Assembly (NCBI RefSeq): GCF_022654015.1
Contig: NZ_CP073063.1
Location: 62,001 to 126,000, forward strand
Direction: 5' to 3'
DNA: 64,000 bases
Source of the DNA: Brevundimonas diminuta
GTDB lineage: Bacteria; Pseudomonadota; Alphaproteobacteria; Caulobacterales; Caulobacteraceae
In this document: positions 56,689 to 64,000 of the stretch, one piece after another
How positions within the stretch are numbered: the first letter of the stretch is position 1
Layout: each line of letters begins with the position of its first letter
Program-made: the position numbers and the translations under genes
The notes under the pieces: model-generated
The model's database searches: none
The model's input: the letters and a program-made list of their open reading frames with translations, nothing else
What the model was told of the DNA's origin: nothing

Positions 56689-57585
56689 TCAGACGGCGGC
56701 GTCGAACAGGGCGTCGCGCGCCACGTCGGCATGGGTCATGGGGAACAGGTGCCCGCCGCCGGCCACGACCTCGACCGAGACATTGGGCAGGCCACGGGGC
56801 CGGACCGGCACATGAGTCAGGGCGCCGTGTTCGGCTTTGAGGATGCGAACCGGTCCGGGATAGCGTTTCATGGCCCGCCACGGATCGTGCGCCTGGGCCG
56901 CATAGTTGGCCGCCTCCCAAGCCGGCGCCGCGGTCAGGCTGAACCCGCCGTCGCCTTCGTTCAGGCCTTCGGAAAGATAGTCGGCCAGTACCATGTCGGG
57001 CCAACCCTTGAAGGCGCCGCGCCCACGATAGGCGGCCATGGCCTGTTCGCGGCTGTCGAACTGGCTGCGACGGCGCAGGGTGGCCTTGGCGATTGGGATC
57101 GCCTTCATCAGCTTGTGGGCGAAGGGCAGGTTGAAGGCGAAGACAGCCGAACGTTTCCAGATCACCGGATCGAACAGCACCAGGCTGGACACCCGATCCG
57201 GCCGGACGGCGGCCGCCAGAAGCGAGGCCGTGCCGCCCATCGAATGGCCGGCCAAGACCACCGGCGGGCCGTCGATGGCCTCCAGCAGCGCCAGCAGGTC
57301 GTCACGATGGTCCAGCCAGCTGGTCTTGGGCCGCGCGAAGGTCGGCAGCGCAGACCGACCATGGCCGCGCAGATCCGGCGCCCAGATCCGCAAGGACGCC
57401 GACAGCGGCGACAACAGGCTGCGATAGGTGGCGGCGTTGAAGCCGTTGGCGTGAGAGAAGATCAGATCGACCGGCCGGTTCGGATCGCCGAAATCCAGCA
57501 CGGCCATCTCGCCGGCGCCCCAGCGATTGTCGATCGGCACGGACAGGCGACGCGGTGGGGACATCAACGCCGCATCCATGGTCAT
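56689..57585 (-). CDS. Alpha/beta-fold hydrolase
   Basis: A 298-residue cytoplasmic hydrolase. FSHANGFNAATY is the oxyanion region, WAPDLRGHGRS, nucleophile elbow AGHSMGGTAS, and the catalytic-His region GGGHLFPMTHAD. The family includes esterases and lactonases; the substrate is unknown. Its ATG overlaps the zur stop as ATGA, so it is the second gene of a zur-led operon. Confidence 0.88.
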   Translation of the reverse strand: MTMDAALMSPPRRLSVPIDNRWGAGEMAVLDFGDPNRPVDLIFSHANGFNAATYRSLLSPLSASLRIWAPDLRGHGRSALPTFARPKTSWLDHRDDLLALLEAIDGPPVVLAGHSMGGTASLLAAAVRPDRVSSLVLFDPVIWKRSAVFAFNLPFAHKLMKAIPIAKATLRRRSQFDSREQAMAAYRGRGAFKGWPDMVLADYLSEGLNEGDGGFSLTAAPAWEAANYAAQAHDPWRAMKRYPGPVRILKAEHGALTHVPVRPRGLPNVSVEVVAGGGHLFPMTHADVARDALFDAAV

Positions 57586-58070
57586 GCGACGTCGCGACAG
57601 GCGGCGCAGCGACCGTGCGCCTCGATCGTCGTGCGGGCGATGGCGTAACCGGCGGCCGAGGCGGCGGCGTTCATGGCGCTCTGATCCGGGCCGCTGACCT
57701 CGCGCGTCGCGCCGCAGCAGTCGCAGATCAGAAAGGCGGCCGCGTGGGCGGCTTCGCCGTCGTCGGTGCAGGCGACATAGGCGCTGATGGAGGCGATGCG
57801 GTGGACCATGCCCAGGCGTTCCAGGAACTCCAGCGCGCGATAGACGGTGGGCGGCTTGGCGGCCTGGCCGTCTTCGCCGAAGCGGGCGATCAGATCGTAG
57901 GCCTTCACCGGCTCGCCGCTTTCCAGCAGCAGGGCCAGGACGCGACGGCGCTGGGCGGTCATCCGCTCGCCCTGCTGAACCGCGCGCGCCTCGGCCGCCG
58001 CCAGGGCGCGGTCCAGCGCCCCGCCGTTCAGGCCGGAGTGGTCATGGTCATGATCGCAGGCGGAACCCAT
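57582..58070 (-). CDS. zur: Zinc uptake regulator Zur (Fur family)
   Basis: A 162-residue metalloregulator. The N-terminal winged helix has MTAQRRRVLALLLESGEPVKAYDLIARF and KPPTVYRALEFLERLGMVHRI. The dimerisation domain has the structural zinc Cys pairs CDCC and CAAC and HAAAFLICDCC, matching Zur rather than Fur. It begins with a metal-binding-looking MGSACDHDHDH leader. It should repress zinc uptake and spare-part genes when zinc is plentiful. It is divergent from sapC. Confidence 0.9.
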   Translation of the reverse strand: MGSACDHDHDHSGLNGGALDRALAAAEARAVQQGERMTAQRRRVLALLLESGEPVKAYDLIARFGEDGQAAKPPTVYRALEFLERLGMVHRIASISAYVACTDDGEAAHAAAFLICDCCGATREVSGPDQSAMNAAASAAGYAIARTTIEAHGRCAACRDVA

Positions 58071-58187
58071 ACGCCACAGCTAATGGCTGGCGACCCCCAC
58101 TGCAACCGACGCATCGCGGGTTTGCCGGTTGCGCGGCGTTGGGCTAGAAGGCGCGCCTCCGATCTTTAACCAGAGCGTCCTCGCTTC

Positions 58188-58970
58188 ATGACCGACACGA
58201 ACAATTCGCCGCTTGAAGGCAACGTCCTCTTCTATACCAACCCTGAACCGCTGGATCAGAGCGTCCACGGCGGCCTGGGCGTGAACCCGAGCGACAAGCC
58301 CTACGCCTTCGTGGCCCAGACCAATATCGTGCCGCTGACGGTCACCGAATTCTCGGCCGCCGCCCTCTCCTATCCGATCATCTTCACCGGCGATAACCGC
58401 CAGCCGGTCGCCGTGATGGGCCTGAGCTCCAACGAGAACCTGTTCGTCGCGCCCGACGGCGAGTTCCGCGCCGACGCCTATGTACCGGCCTATGTGCGCC
58501 GTTATCCGTTCGTCTTCGCCGACGACAAGCAGAACCAGCGCCTGATCCTGTGCATCGACCGCGGCGCCTCGATCGTCGCCGAAGGCGGCCAGAACCCGCT
58601 GTTCGTCGACGGCCAGCCCAGCGATTACACGAACATGGCGATGGAGTTCTGCAACAACTTCGAACAGGAGCGCCAGCGCACCGAGGGCTTCGTCGCCCTG
58701 GTCAAGGATCTGGACCTGCTGGACATCCGCGAAGCCCACTTCACGCCGCGCAATCCCGACGGCACGCCGGGTCAGCCGCAGAAGCTAGCCGAATATTATG
58801 CGGTGTCGGAAGACAAGCTGCGCGCCCTGCCCGCCGAGAAGCTGGTCGAACTGCGCGACAACGGCGCGCTGGGCCAGATCTACGCCCACCTGGTGTCGCT
58901 GGTCGGTTGGGATCGCCTGATCGCCATGGCCGTGATGCGTCAGGCGCAGGCTCCGACCTCGGTCAACTAA
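58188..58970 (+). CDS. SapC family protein
   Basis: A 260-residue protein of the SapC family, named for an S-layer-linked gene of Campylobacter. Diagnostic stretches are YTNPEPLDQSVHGGLGV, VPLTVTEFSAAALSYPIIFTG, YVPAYVRRYPFVFADD, and QRTEGFVALVKDLDLLDIREAHFT. It has no signal peptide. The biochemical role is not known. In Caulobacterales it often accompanies envelope and S-layer genes, but none is seen here. Confidence 0.88.
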   Translation: MTDTNNSPLEGNVLFYTNPEPLDQSVHGGLGVNPSDKPYAFVAQTNIVPLTVTEFSAAALSYPIIFTGDNRQPVAVMGLSSNENLFVAPDGEFRADAYVPAYVRRYPFVFADDKQNQRLILCIDRGASIVAEGGQNPLFVDGQPSDYTNMAMEFCNNFEQERQRTEGFVALVKDLDLLDIREAHFTPRNPDGTPGQPQKLAEYYAVSEDKLRALPAEKLVELRDNGALGQIYAHLVSLVGWDRLIAMAVMRQAQAPTSVN

Positions 58971-58998
58971 GACCCGGTCTGTCGAAGATCGATCAACG

Positions 58999-59027
58999 CC
59001 CCGCCGGTTCGCCAGCGGGGTGTTTTT
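58999..59027 (+). terminator. Terminator after sapC
   Basis: A CCCCGC / GCGGGG stem (58999-59004, 59015-59020), extended inward by GG-TTCG-CC, is followed by TGTTTTT. It separates sapC from the convergent gene. Confidence 0.85.
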
Positions 59028-59031
59028 CGTT

Positions 59032-59439
59032 TCAGCGACGTGAGAACAGCGCCCGGGTCAGGCAGGAAAAGACCAGACGCCCGGCCTCGTCCAGCAGGTC
59101 ATGCGAGGCGATGACGATGCCCTTGTCGTCGCCGACCGGATCCTTGCCCATCACCGTCATGCGACCCCGCAAGAGTTCGCCGGCTGGGGGATTGCGCATG
59201 TAACGCAGCCCATCGACGGCCAGGACCTTGGTCTGGGCCCAGCCGCCAGACTTGTCGGCCGCCAGTCGGCTCCACAGCACATAGACCATGGCGTCCGGCG
59301 CGCCGTAGGCCACGTCCCAGCCCGGCGAGAACCGCTCGATGAAGACGTCCAGCGCGGCTTGATCGACCGCACAGGCGCCCAGCGGCACGACCTGCCCCAC
59401 CTCCAGGTCTTCGAAATGGACGTGCAGCGGATCGCTCAT
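59032..59439 (-). CDS. MaoC-like hotdog-fold protein
   Basis: A 135-residue single-domain hotdog protein. It opens HVHFEDLEVGQVVPLGACAVDQAALDVFIERF, the MaoC/acyl-dehydratase N-terminus. The classic D-x-x-x-x-H dehydratase signature is not evident: the region reads SPGWDVAYGAPDAMVYVLWSR, so catalytic residues may be missing. It could be a degenerate (R)-hydratase or a thioesterase. It follows the oxidoreductase gene by 15 bases and is likely cotranscribed with it. Confidence 0.75.
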   Translation of the reverse strand: MSDPLHVHFEDLEVGQVVPLGACAVDQAALDVFIERFSPGWDVAYGAPDAMVYVLWSRLAADKSGGWAQTKVLAVDGLRYMRNPPAGELLRGRMTVMGKDPVGDDKGIVIASHDLLDEAGRLVFSCLTRALFSRR

Positions 59440-59454
59440 GCGCAGACCTTGGGT

Positions 59455-60486
59455 TCAGGCGGGTTCTTCGGAAACGCGAACCAGCAGCTTGCCGTCGTGA
59501 TCGCCGGTGAACAAGCGATTCAACGACCCCACCGCGCCTTCCAGCCCGTCGTCGACGTGAACCTTCCACTTCACACGGCCGTCCGCCAGCCATGGGCCCA
59601 TCTCCGCCACCATCTCGCGAGCGCGCGGGGCGTAATCCAGGACCAGGAAGCCCTGGACGTGCAGGCGATGGGTGATGATGCGCGCGAAGTTCGGCGACGG
59701 CGGCGCCTTGGTTGCATTGTAGGAGGACACCAGGCCGCAGACCGCCATCCGCCCGTGGACCTTTAGACGGTTGAAGACCGCGATCATGATGTCGCCGCCG
59801 ACATTCTCGAAGTTCAGATCGACGCCGTCCGGGGCCAGGCGGTCCAGCGCCTCGCCGACATCCTCGTTCTTGTAATCGATGGCCGCGTCGAAGCCGAGTT
59901 CGTCGGTCAGCCAGGCGCACTTCTGCGGACCGCCCGCGATGCCGATGACGCGGCAGCCGCGCTGTTTGGCGATCTGCCCCGCGATGGAACCGACCGCGCC
60001 GGCCGCCGCCGAGATGACGATCGTCTCGCCTTCCCTGGCCTTCAACACATCGGTGACGCCGAAATAGGCGGTCAGGCCGGTCATGCCGAGCACGGACATA
60101 TTGGCGGTCAGCGGCAGGCCGGGCGCACGGTGGACCGGGCGAAGACCGCCTTCCGGCACGACCGCATAGTCGGCCCAGCCGCCCGAGGTCGGCATGACGA
60201 CATCGCCTGTTTTGAAGCGGCTGGATCGCGAGGCTTCGACCACGCCCAGCGTCAGGCCGCGCATGACCTCCCCCAGTCCGACCGGCGGCAGATAGCCCTC
60301 GGAATCGTTCATCCAGGTGCGATTGGTCGGGTCCAGCGACAGATAGACCGTGCGGACCAGCACCTCGTTTTCCTGCAGATCAGGGATGGCCGTCTCGATC
60401 AGTTCCAGATCGCCGGGCTGGATCAGGCCCTTGGGGCGCTGGCGCAGCACCCATTGACGGTTCGTCTTGCCGCTTGTCGAAGCCAT
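59455..60486 (-). CDS. Zinc-free MDR-family NADPH-dependent oxidoreductase (CurA/leukotriene B4 dehydrogenase-like)
   Basis: A 343-residue quinone-oxidoreductase-like enzyme. VRTVYLSLDPTNRTWMND, GLTAYFGVTDVLKAREGETIVISAAAGAVGS, GGPQKCAWLTDELGFDAAIDYK and NFENVGGDIM are typical of the CurA/PTGR group, which reduce alpha,beta-unsaturated carbonyls. There are no zinc ligands. ATG 60486 is used. It lies downstream of the predicted stress small RNA and may be reached by readthrough of its terminator. Confidence 0.88.
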   Translation of the reverse strand: MASTSGKTNRQWVLRQRPKGLIQPGDLELIETAIPDLQENEVLVRTVYLSLDPTNRTWMNDSEGYLPPVGLGEVMRGLTLGVVEASRSSRFKTGDVVMPTSGGWADYAVVPEGGLRPVHRAPGLPLTANMSVLGMTGLTAYFGVTDVLKAREGETIVISAAAGAVGSIAGQIAKQRGCRVIGIAGGPQKCAWLTDELGFDAAIDYKNEDVGEALDRLAPDGVDLNFENVGGDIMIAVFNRLKVHGRMAVCGLVSSYNATKAPPSPNFARIITHRLHVQGFLVLDYAPRAREMVAEMGPWLADGRVKWKVHVDDGLEGAVGSLNRLFTGDHDGKLLVRVSEEPA

Positions 60487-60560
60487 TGGCGTCTCTCCGT
60501 GCGTTTTCTTTGACCACCATCTTGGCCGCGACGGCGGCTTCGGTCGAGGTGTGCGCCAAG

Positions 60561-60587
60561 AAAAAAGCGACCCTTTCGGATCGCTTT
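60561..60587 (-). terminator. Intrinsic terminator of the predicted small RNA
   Basis: Minus strand: AAAGCGATCC-GAAA-GGGTCGCTTT, a 10-bp stem with one U-G wobble and a GAAA tetraloop, running into six T. The wobble is only good when transcribed from the minus strand, fixing the direction. Confidence 0.85.
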
Positions 60588-60671
60588 GAAGTGGCATCAT
60601 CGAGAATGAGGCGCGGAGGCGGCATGATCAGCTTTCGCAGATCAAGTCGGGGGGCGTCGCCGCCTCCACGG
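60561..60671 (-). ncRNA. Predicted EcfG-dependent small regulatory RNA, about 110 nt
   Basis: This minus-strand locus has no convincing CDS. The order is: exact GGAAC-N16-CGTT promoter (60678-60702), predicted start near 60671, a perfect 9-bp stem GGAGGCGGC (60667-60659) / GCCGCCTCC (60623-60615) enclosing an exposed CGCCCCCCGAC tract and a TGATC/GATCA hairpin capped by GC-GAAA-GC, a single-stranded CTCATTCTCGATGATG-type linker, then the terminator at 60561-60587. Sigma-T-dependent GsrN of Caulobacter has the same plan of C-rich 5' structure plus terminator; homology is untested. Confidence 0.7.
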
Positions 60672-60677
60672 ACCGAT

Positions 60678-60702
60678 AACGGCGGCGCCCGAAGCCGGTT
60701 CC
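60678..60702 (-). promoter_or_regulatory. EcfG (sigma-T)-type promoter of the predicted small RNA
   Basis: GGAAC at 60702-60698 and CGTT at 60681-60678 are separated by exactly 16 bases. This matches the promoters of phyR and nepR in the same window without a mismatch. Confidence 0.75.
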
Positions 60703-60761
60703 CGTCCTCGATCGCTTTTTTTGCGCTTTCGTACCTTGTCCCATCAATGCCGGCGCAAACC

Positions 60762-60795
60762 AAAGAAAAGGCCTCGATCCCGAGGGACCGAGGCC
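60762..60795 (-). terminator. Intrinsic terminator after phyR
   Basis: Minus strand: GGCCTCGGTCC and GGATCGAGGCC form an 11-bp stem with one wobble and a CTCG loop, followed by TTTTCTTT. It lies 29 bases after the phyR stop and isolates phyR from the small-RNA locus. Confidence 0.85.
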
Positions 60796-60823
60796 GATCT
60801 TGTCGTCAACGAAAGATCGCGTT

Positions 60824-61618
60824 TTAAGCGGCTTCCTTCTGGCGCGACGGGTGGAAGAACAGCGCCTGGCTGATCGCCGCCTTCACCGTCTCCGGCTGGA
60901 AGGGCTTGGTGATCAGGAAGGTCGGTTCGGGACGCTCGCCGGTCAGCAGACGCTCCGGGAAGGCGGTGATGAAGATCACCGGCACGTCCATGGTCTTCAA
61001 AATATCCTTGACCGCATCAATGCCCGACGAACCGTCGGCCAGCTGGATGTCGGCCAGCACCAGACCCGGCTTGTGGCGGGCGACGGCGTCGATCGCCTCG
61101 TCGTGCGTCGTGGCGGTGCCGGTGACGCGGTGACCCAGTTCGGTCACCAGGCTCTGGATGTCGGCCGAAATAATGGCCTCGTCCTCGATGACCAAAACGT
61201 CGGTGGCCAGTTCGGCGTCGATGTCGGCCTGGGCGTCCGCGATCAGACGCTCAACGTCACGCGGATCGGCGGACAGGATTTGTGCGGCTTCAGAAGGGGT
61301 GAAGCCCTCAAGGGCGGTCAGCAGGAAGGCCTGACGCGAGCGCGGCGCGATGCGCAGCAGACGCTGCGAGGCGTCGCTGCCCGTGGTTTCCAGCGTGCCG
61401 GTTTCCAGTTGCGCGCCGGTCGAGGACCAGATGGCGTGGAAGACGTGATAAAGAGCGACCCGCGGCGTCATATCAGCCGACAGTTGCTGTTCGCCGGCGG
61501 CCAGGGCCTCCAAAGCGACACGGACATAGTTGTCGCCCGTGGATTGATCGCCGGTCAGGGCGCGTGCGTAACGGCGCACATAAGGAAGGTGCGGCGCGAG
61601 TCTGGCCAGAAGGCTCAT
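60824..61618 (-). CDS. phyR: General stress response anti-anti-sigma regulator PhyR
   Basis: A 264-residue protein. An N-terminal EcfG-like sigma domain (residues 1-135: PYVRRYARALTGDQ, PRSRQAFLLTALEGFTPSEAAQIL) is fused to a C-terminal receiver domain with phospho-acceptor Asp190 in LVLADIQLADG, EDEAI for Mg, FITAF and the switch Lys in LITKPF. When phosphorylated, the sigma-like domain sequesters NepR and frees EcfG. An exact stress-sigma promoter lies upstream. It is divergent from nepR-ecfG. Confidence 0.96.
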   Translation of the reverse strand: MSLLARLAPHLPYVRRYARALTGDQSTGDNYVRVALEALAAGEQQLSADMTPRVALYHVFHAIWSSTGAQLETGTLETTGSDASQRLLRIAPRSRQAFLLTALEGFTPSEAAQILSADPRDVERLIADAQADIDAELATDVLVIEDEAIISADIQSLVTELGHRVTGTATTHDEAIDAVARHKPGLVLADIQLADGSSGIDAVKDILKTMDVPVIFITAFPERLLTGERPEPTFLITKPFQPETVKAAISQALFFHPSRQKEAA

Positions 61619-61678
61619 TCAGATAGTCCCCGACAAATCACAGCCCGGCCGGCAAGGCGGGGCGCTACATCAGCCCTA

Positions 61679-61703
61679 AACGTCACATTCGCATCACGGT
61701 TCC
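61679..61703 (-). promoter_or_regulatory. EcfG-type promoter of phyR
   Basis: Minus strand GGAAC (61703-61699)-N16-CGTT (61682-61679), an exact consensus match, about 60 bases before the phyR start. Confidence 0.8.
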
Positions 61704-61744
61704 GCCGTGGCTGACAAGCTTTAGCATTAAAAACCGGTCATGTA

Positions 61745-61769
61745 GGAACCCGGCCGGTCTGATGACGTT
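61745..61769 (+). promoter_or_regulatory. EcfG-type promoter of nepR-ecfG
   Basis: GGAAC (61745-61749)-N16-CGTT (61766-61769), an exact consensus match, about 50 bases before the nepR start. It gives positive autoregulation of the sigma factor. Confidence 0.8.
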
Positions 61770-61819
61770 TGAGACCGACATCTCTTAGCGATGACAGTTG
61801 GGTGGGCTTGGCTCTGTCT

Positions 61820-62020
61820 ATGATCGATTCTCCGGACTCCTCTCGTCCCAAAGGCGAACAGAAGGGGGAGGCAGGGCTTGAAGAAGCTCGTCTTCGCCAA
61901 CAGGCCATCGGCGTCAAGCTGCGGCATATGTTCGACGAGGTCGTCAACGAACCCGTGCCTGATGAGTTTCTCGATATTTTGAAACGCGCCGACGCCAAGT
62001 CTTCGGACAGCGCCGCATGA
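61820..62020 (+). CDS. nepR: Anti-sigma factor NepR
   Basis: A 66-residue anti-sigma factor that holds EcfG inactive until PhyR is phosphorylated. The conserved helices are IGVKLRHMFDEVVNEPVPDEFLDILKRAD, with the NepR core KLRxxFDEVVxEPVPDxFxxLL. The N- and C-termini are disordered and charged. ATG 61820 is chosen because the frame upstream overlaps the promoter. The stop overlaps ecfG as ATGA. Confidence 0.95.
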   Translation: MIDSPDSSRPKGEQKGEAGLEEARLRQQAIGVKLRHMFDEVVNEPVPDEFLDILKRADAKSSDSAA

Positions 62021-62628
62021 GCACCTCACGCCTGGGGGCCGCCCCAAAACCCGCGTCGGCCGACGACGAGGGCTTCAAGCGCGAACTGGTGCTGCTGATC
62101 CCGCATCTGCGCGCTTTCGCCCGCACCCTGACTGGCGACCCCACCGCCGCCGACGATCTGGCGCAGGACGCCATGATGAAGGCCTGGGACGCGCGCGCCA
62201 GCTATCAGATGGGCACGAACATGAAGGCCTGGACCTTCATGATCCTGCGCAACCAGTTCTATTCCGAAAAACGCCGCTCGTGGCGTCAGTCGCAGCTGGA
62301 TCAGGAAGCCGCCGAACGGACCCTGGTCGCCGTGGACGATCCCGAGGCGCCCGTCGCCTTGGACGAACTGCGTCAAGCTTTGAAGACCCTGCCCGAAGAG
62401 CAGCGCGAGGCCTTGATTCTGGTCGGCGCCGGCGGCTTCGCCTATGAAGAAGCGGCCGAAATCTGCGGCTGTGCGGTCGGCACGGTAAAGAGCCGCGTCA
62501 GCCGCGCACGCCGGGCCTTGCAAGCCACCCTGGAACGGGGCGGCTATGGCCGCGACGGCAAGGCGGCAGGCGACGCCATGCGCTCGATTCTGGGCGAGGC
62601 CGACAGGCTGGCCGGCGCCCGGAGCTGA
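62017..62628 (+). CDS. ecfG: ECF sigma factor EcfG/SigT of the general stress response
   Basis: A 203-residue ECF15 sigma factor. Region 2: LRAFARTLTGDPTAADDLAQDAMMKAWDA and the -10 reading helix MKAWTFMILRNQFYSEKRR. Region 4: LPEEQREALILVGAGGFAYEEAAEICGCAVGTVKSRVSRAR. It recognises GGAAC-N16-CGTT promoters, three exact copies of which are in this window. It is translationally coupled to nepR by an ATGA overlap. Confidence 0.95.
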   Translation: MSTSRLGAAPKPASADDEGFKRELVLLIPHLRAFARTLTGDPTAADDLAQDAMMKAWDARASYQMGTNMKAWTFMILRNQFYSEKRRSWRQSQLDQEAAERTLVAVDDPEAPVALDELRQALKTLPEEQREALILVGAGGFAYEEAAEICGCAVGTVKSRVSRARRALQATLERGGYGRDGKAAGDAMRSILGEADRLAGARS

Positions 62629-62634
62629 TCTGCG

Positions 62635-64000
62635 GTGAATGAGACGACCAGGGAGGCCTCAAGGTCGCGGCTCGGTCGCACTTGGAAATCGGATCGCTTT
62701 CAGGGCATCCGGTTTAGACTGGGCGCGGCCATGGCCATGGCCCTGCTGCCGATCTTCGTGCTCAGCCTGATCCAGACCCAGGCGGACTTCCAAAGACAGG
62801 CGGACGATCGACAGGTCGATCTGCAACTGGCCGCCGAACGCAGCGCCTCCAGCGCCAAGGCCAAGCTGGACAGCGCCCAGGTGCTGCTGCGCGCGCTCAG
62901 CCCCGATGCGGTCGGCCCCTATTGCGCACCGCGCCTGACGGCGCTCGTCGGACGACTGGAAGGTTACGAGGGTCTCTATCGCATCAGCCCGACGGGCGAG
63001 GCGGTCTGCGCCTCAGGCCGGGCGGACGGCGTGAGATCCGGCGTGGCGCCGGCCGCCCGGGCGACCTGGTTCCAGCGGCTGCGCAATGGCGAAGAACTGG
63101 TCGTTATGCGCGCGCCCGATGGCGCCGGCTATGAAGGCGCGCTGATCGTGGCCACCCGCGCCGAGCGGCCGATGGGCCGGTTCGACGGCGCCATGGTCGC
63201 CGTGATTCCCTTCTCCGCCCTGCAACCCGATGTGGCCGACCCCGCCCTGCCCTCTGACGCGGAGGCGGCATTGACCGACGGCGCCGGCCGCATTCTGACG
63301 GCCAGTGATCCCGACGTCTTCAAACTGTCGGCTGGCGACGACATCGCGGGCTGGGTCGGCCGGGCGCGCGATCAGGGCTCTGCGGTGTTCGAGGCCAAGG
63401 ATGCGCAGAATCAGCGCCGCGACTATGCGGGCGCGGCCTTGGCCGGCGGCGATCTTTACGCCCTGTTGTCGGCCCCGGCGCCCGGCTGGCTGTCATGGGC
63501 GCGGCTCAATCCGATCGGCACCCTGTTGCTGCCGCTGGGCGCCTGGTTGACGGCGTTCGCGGCGGTGATGCTGCTGTCCGAACGCATCTTCATTCGCTGG
63601 CTGGATTATCTGGAGCGGGTCGCAGCCATCTACGCCAAGGGCCGGTTCTCGGTGCGTCCGCTGCAGGCTATGAACGCCCCGTCGGAAATCCGCACCATGG
63701 CGCGCACCCTGGACGAGATGGCCGAGGCCATCACCCTGCGCGACCGCGAGCTGACGGACGCCTTGGTGGAAAAGGACGCGCTGATGCGCGAGATCCATCA
63801 CCGGGTGAAGAACAACCTTCAGATCATCTCCTCCCTGCTGTCGATGCAGCAGCGCGCCCTGACCGATGCGCCGGCCAAGGCGGCTCTGGGCGATACGCGC
63901 CAGCGCATCTCGGCCTTGGCCCTGATCTATCGCACCCTCTATCAGAGCAACGACATCCGCCACGCCGATGCGCGCGAGTTTCTGAACGAACTGGTGGGCC
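62635..64000 (+). CDS. Membrane sensor histidine kinase of the HWE/HisKA_2 type, PhyK-like (cut by window edge)
   Basis: 455 codons are visible, from a GTG with GGAG 10 bases upstream; the 3' part lies beyond 64000. Two membrane helices (about residues 27-48 and 294-316) bracket a periplasmic sensor domain of 245 residues. A HAMP-like segment precedes the phospho-acceptor box with His388 in LMREIHHRVKNNLQIISSLLSMQ, the HisKA_2 pattern. Such kinases phosphorylate PhyR. Its position 6 bases after ecfG makes it the likely input kinase. The ATPase domain is not visible. Confidence 0.88.
   Translation, partial: MNETTREASRSRLGRTWKSDRFQGIRFRLGAAMAMALLPIFVLSLIQTQADFQRQADDRQVDLQLAAERSASSAKAKLDSAQVLLRALSPDAVGPYCAPRLTALVGRLEGYEGLYRISPTGEAVCASGRADGVRSGVAPAARATWFQRLRNGEELVVMRAPDGAGYEGALIVATRAERPMGRFDGAMVAVIPFSALQPDVADPALPSDAEAALTDGAGRILTASDPDVFKLSAGDDIAGWVGRARDQGSAVFEAKDAQNQRRDYAGAALAGGDLYALLSAPAPGWLSWARLNPIGTLLLPLGAWLTAFAAVMLLSERIFIRWLDYLERVAAIYAKGRFSVRPLQAMNAPSEIRTMARTLDEMAEAITLRDRELTDALVEKDALMREIHHRVKNNLQIISSLLSMQQRALTDAPAKAALGDTRQRISALALIYRTLYQSNDIRHADAREFLNELVG

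Noticed and set aside
60380..60763. A minus-strand frame across the phyR-oxidoreductase gap that could be a small gene
   Set aside because: It runs through an exact stress-sigma promoter, a terminator and into the oxidoreductase gene in another frame, and the translation is unlike any family. A small RNA explains the locus better.
1..64000. tRNA or rRNA genes, CRISPR arrays, insertion sequences, prophage or conjugative genes
   Set aside because: I looked for T-loop signatures, regularly spaced direct repeats, transposase, integrase and phage motifs and saw none. The only mobile-looking DNA is the short palindromic repeats.

Overview
The window is chromosomal DNA from a GC-rich alphaproteobacterium, most likely Caulobacterales and probably Brevundimonas or a close relative. 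The grounds are a complete PhyR-NepR-EcfG general stress response locus, RegB/RegA/SenC redox genes, a carboxynorspermidine-type polyamine pathway, a SapC-family protein, a polyhydroxyalkanoate depolymerase and a phasin-like protein, and short palindromic intergenic repeats. The genus is inference; no rRNA or tRNA is present to anchor it. I see no prophage, insertion sequence, CRISPR array or integron. This is compact core genome with many 1-4 base stop/start overlaps.

Layout. 0-6.4 kb: recR (cut by the left edge) and ybaB, a nitroreductase, a membrane-anchored cytochrome c, kdsB, nudC, the 4.5S SRP RNA and dnaX. 6.4-11.7 kb: regA, regB and divergent senC, then a PHA depolymerase, a zinc peptidase and an LprI-like secreted protein. 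11.7-23.0 kb: a class A penicillin-binding protein, a methyltransferase, a secreted alpha/beta hydrolase, a Rieske oxygenase, a PfkB-family kinase, an ATP-grasp protein, a soluble chemoreceptor, a MarR regulator, nth and an amine oxidase. 23.1-28.5 kb: an EmrA-EmrB-TetR efflux operon, a creatininase-family hydrolase coupled to a phasin-like protein, and a MarR protein with a histone-H1-like tail. 28.5-36.8 kb: yciB-ftsY, repeats, nadE, a short PhnA-like protein, a COG0523 GTPase, and a deoxyhypusine-synthase-like gene next to a PLP decarboxylase. 37-46.5 kb: a DUF2254 membrane protein, phnCDE, pstS, galU, fabI, benE, a DUF3597 gene and a GST. 46.6-49.6 kb: yegP, rimM, rpsP and ffh. 49.9-52.3 kb: the carboxy(nor)spermidine dehydrogenase/decarboxylase pair. 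52.3-58.1 kb: the minus-strand run zur, hydrolase, nadD, rsfS, rlmH, envC-like, ctpA. 58.2-64 kb: sapC, a hotdog protein, an MDR oxidoreductase, then phyR, nepR, ecfG and a histidine kinase that runs off the right edge.

The most striking signal lies between phyR and the oxidoreductase. There is no convincing gene in about 340 bases, but the minus strand carries an exact GGAAC-N16-CGTT promoter (60678-60702), a 9-bp stem enclosing a C6 tract and a GAAA hairpin, and then a strong intrinsic terminator (60561-60587). This predicts a stress-sigma-dependent small RNA of about 110 nt, in the style of Caulobacter GsrN. Exact copies of the same promoter drive phyR and nepR-ecfG, and a near match precedes the DUF3597 gene. 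Other leads are a helically phased operator-like cluster at 2921-3000, an operator inside the efflux promoter, a deoxyhypusine-synthase homologue keeping its catalytic lysine in a bacterium, and a possible CTG start codon coupling the phasin-like gene to the creatininase.
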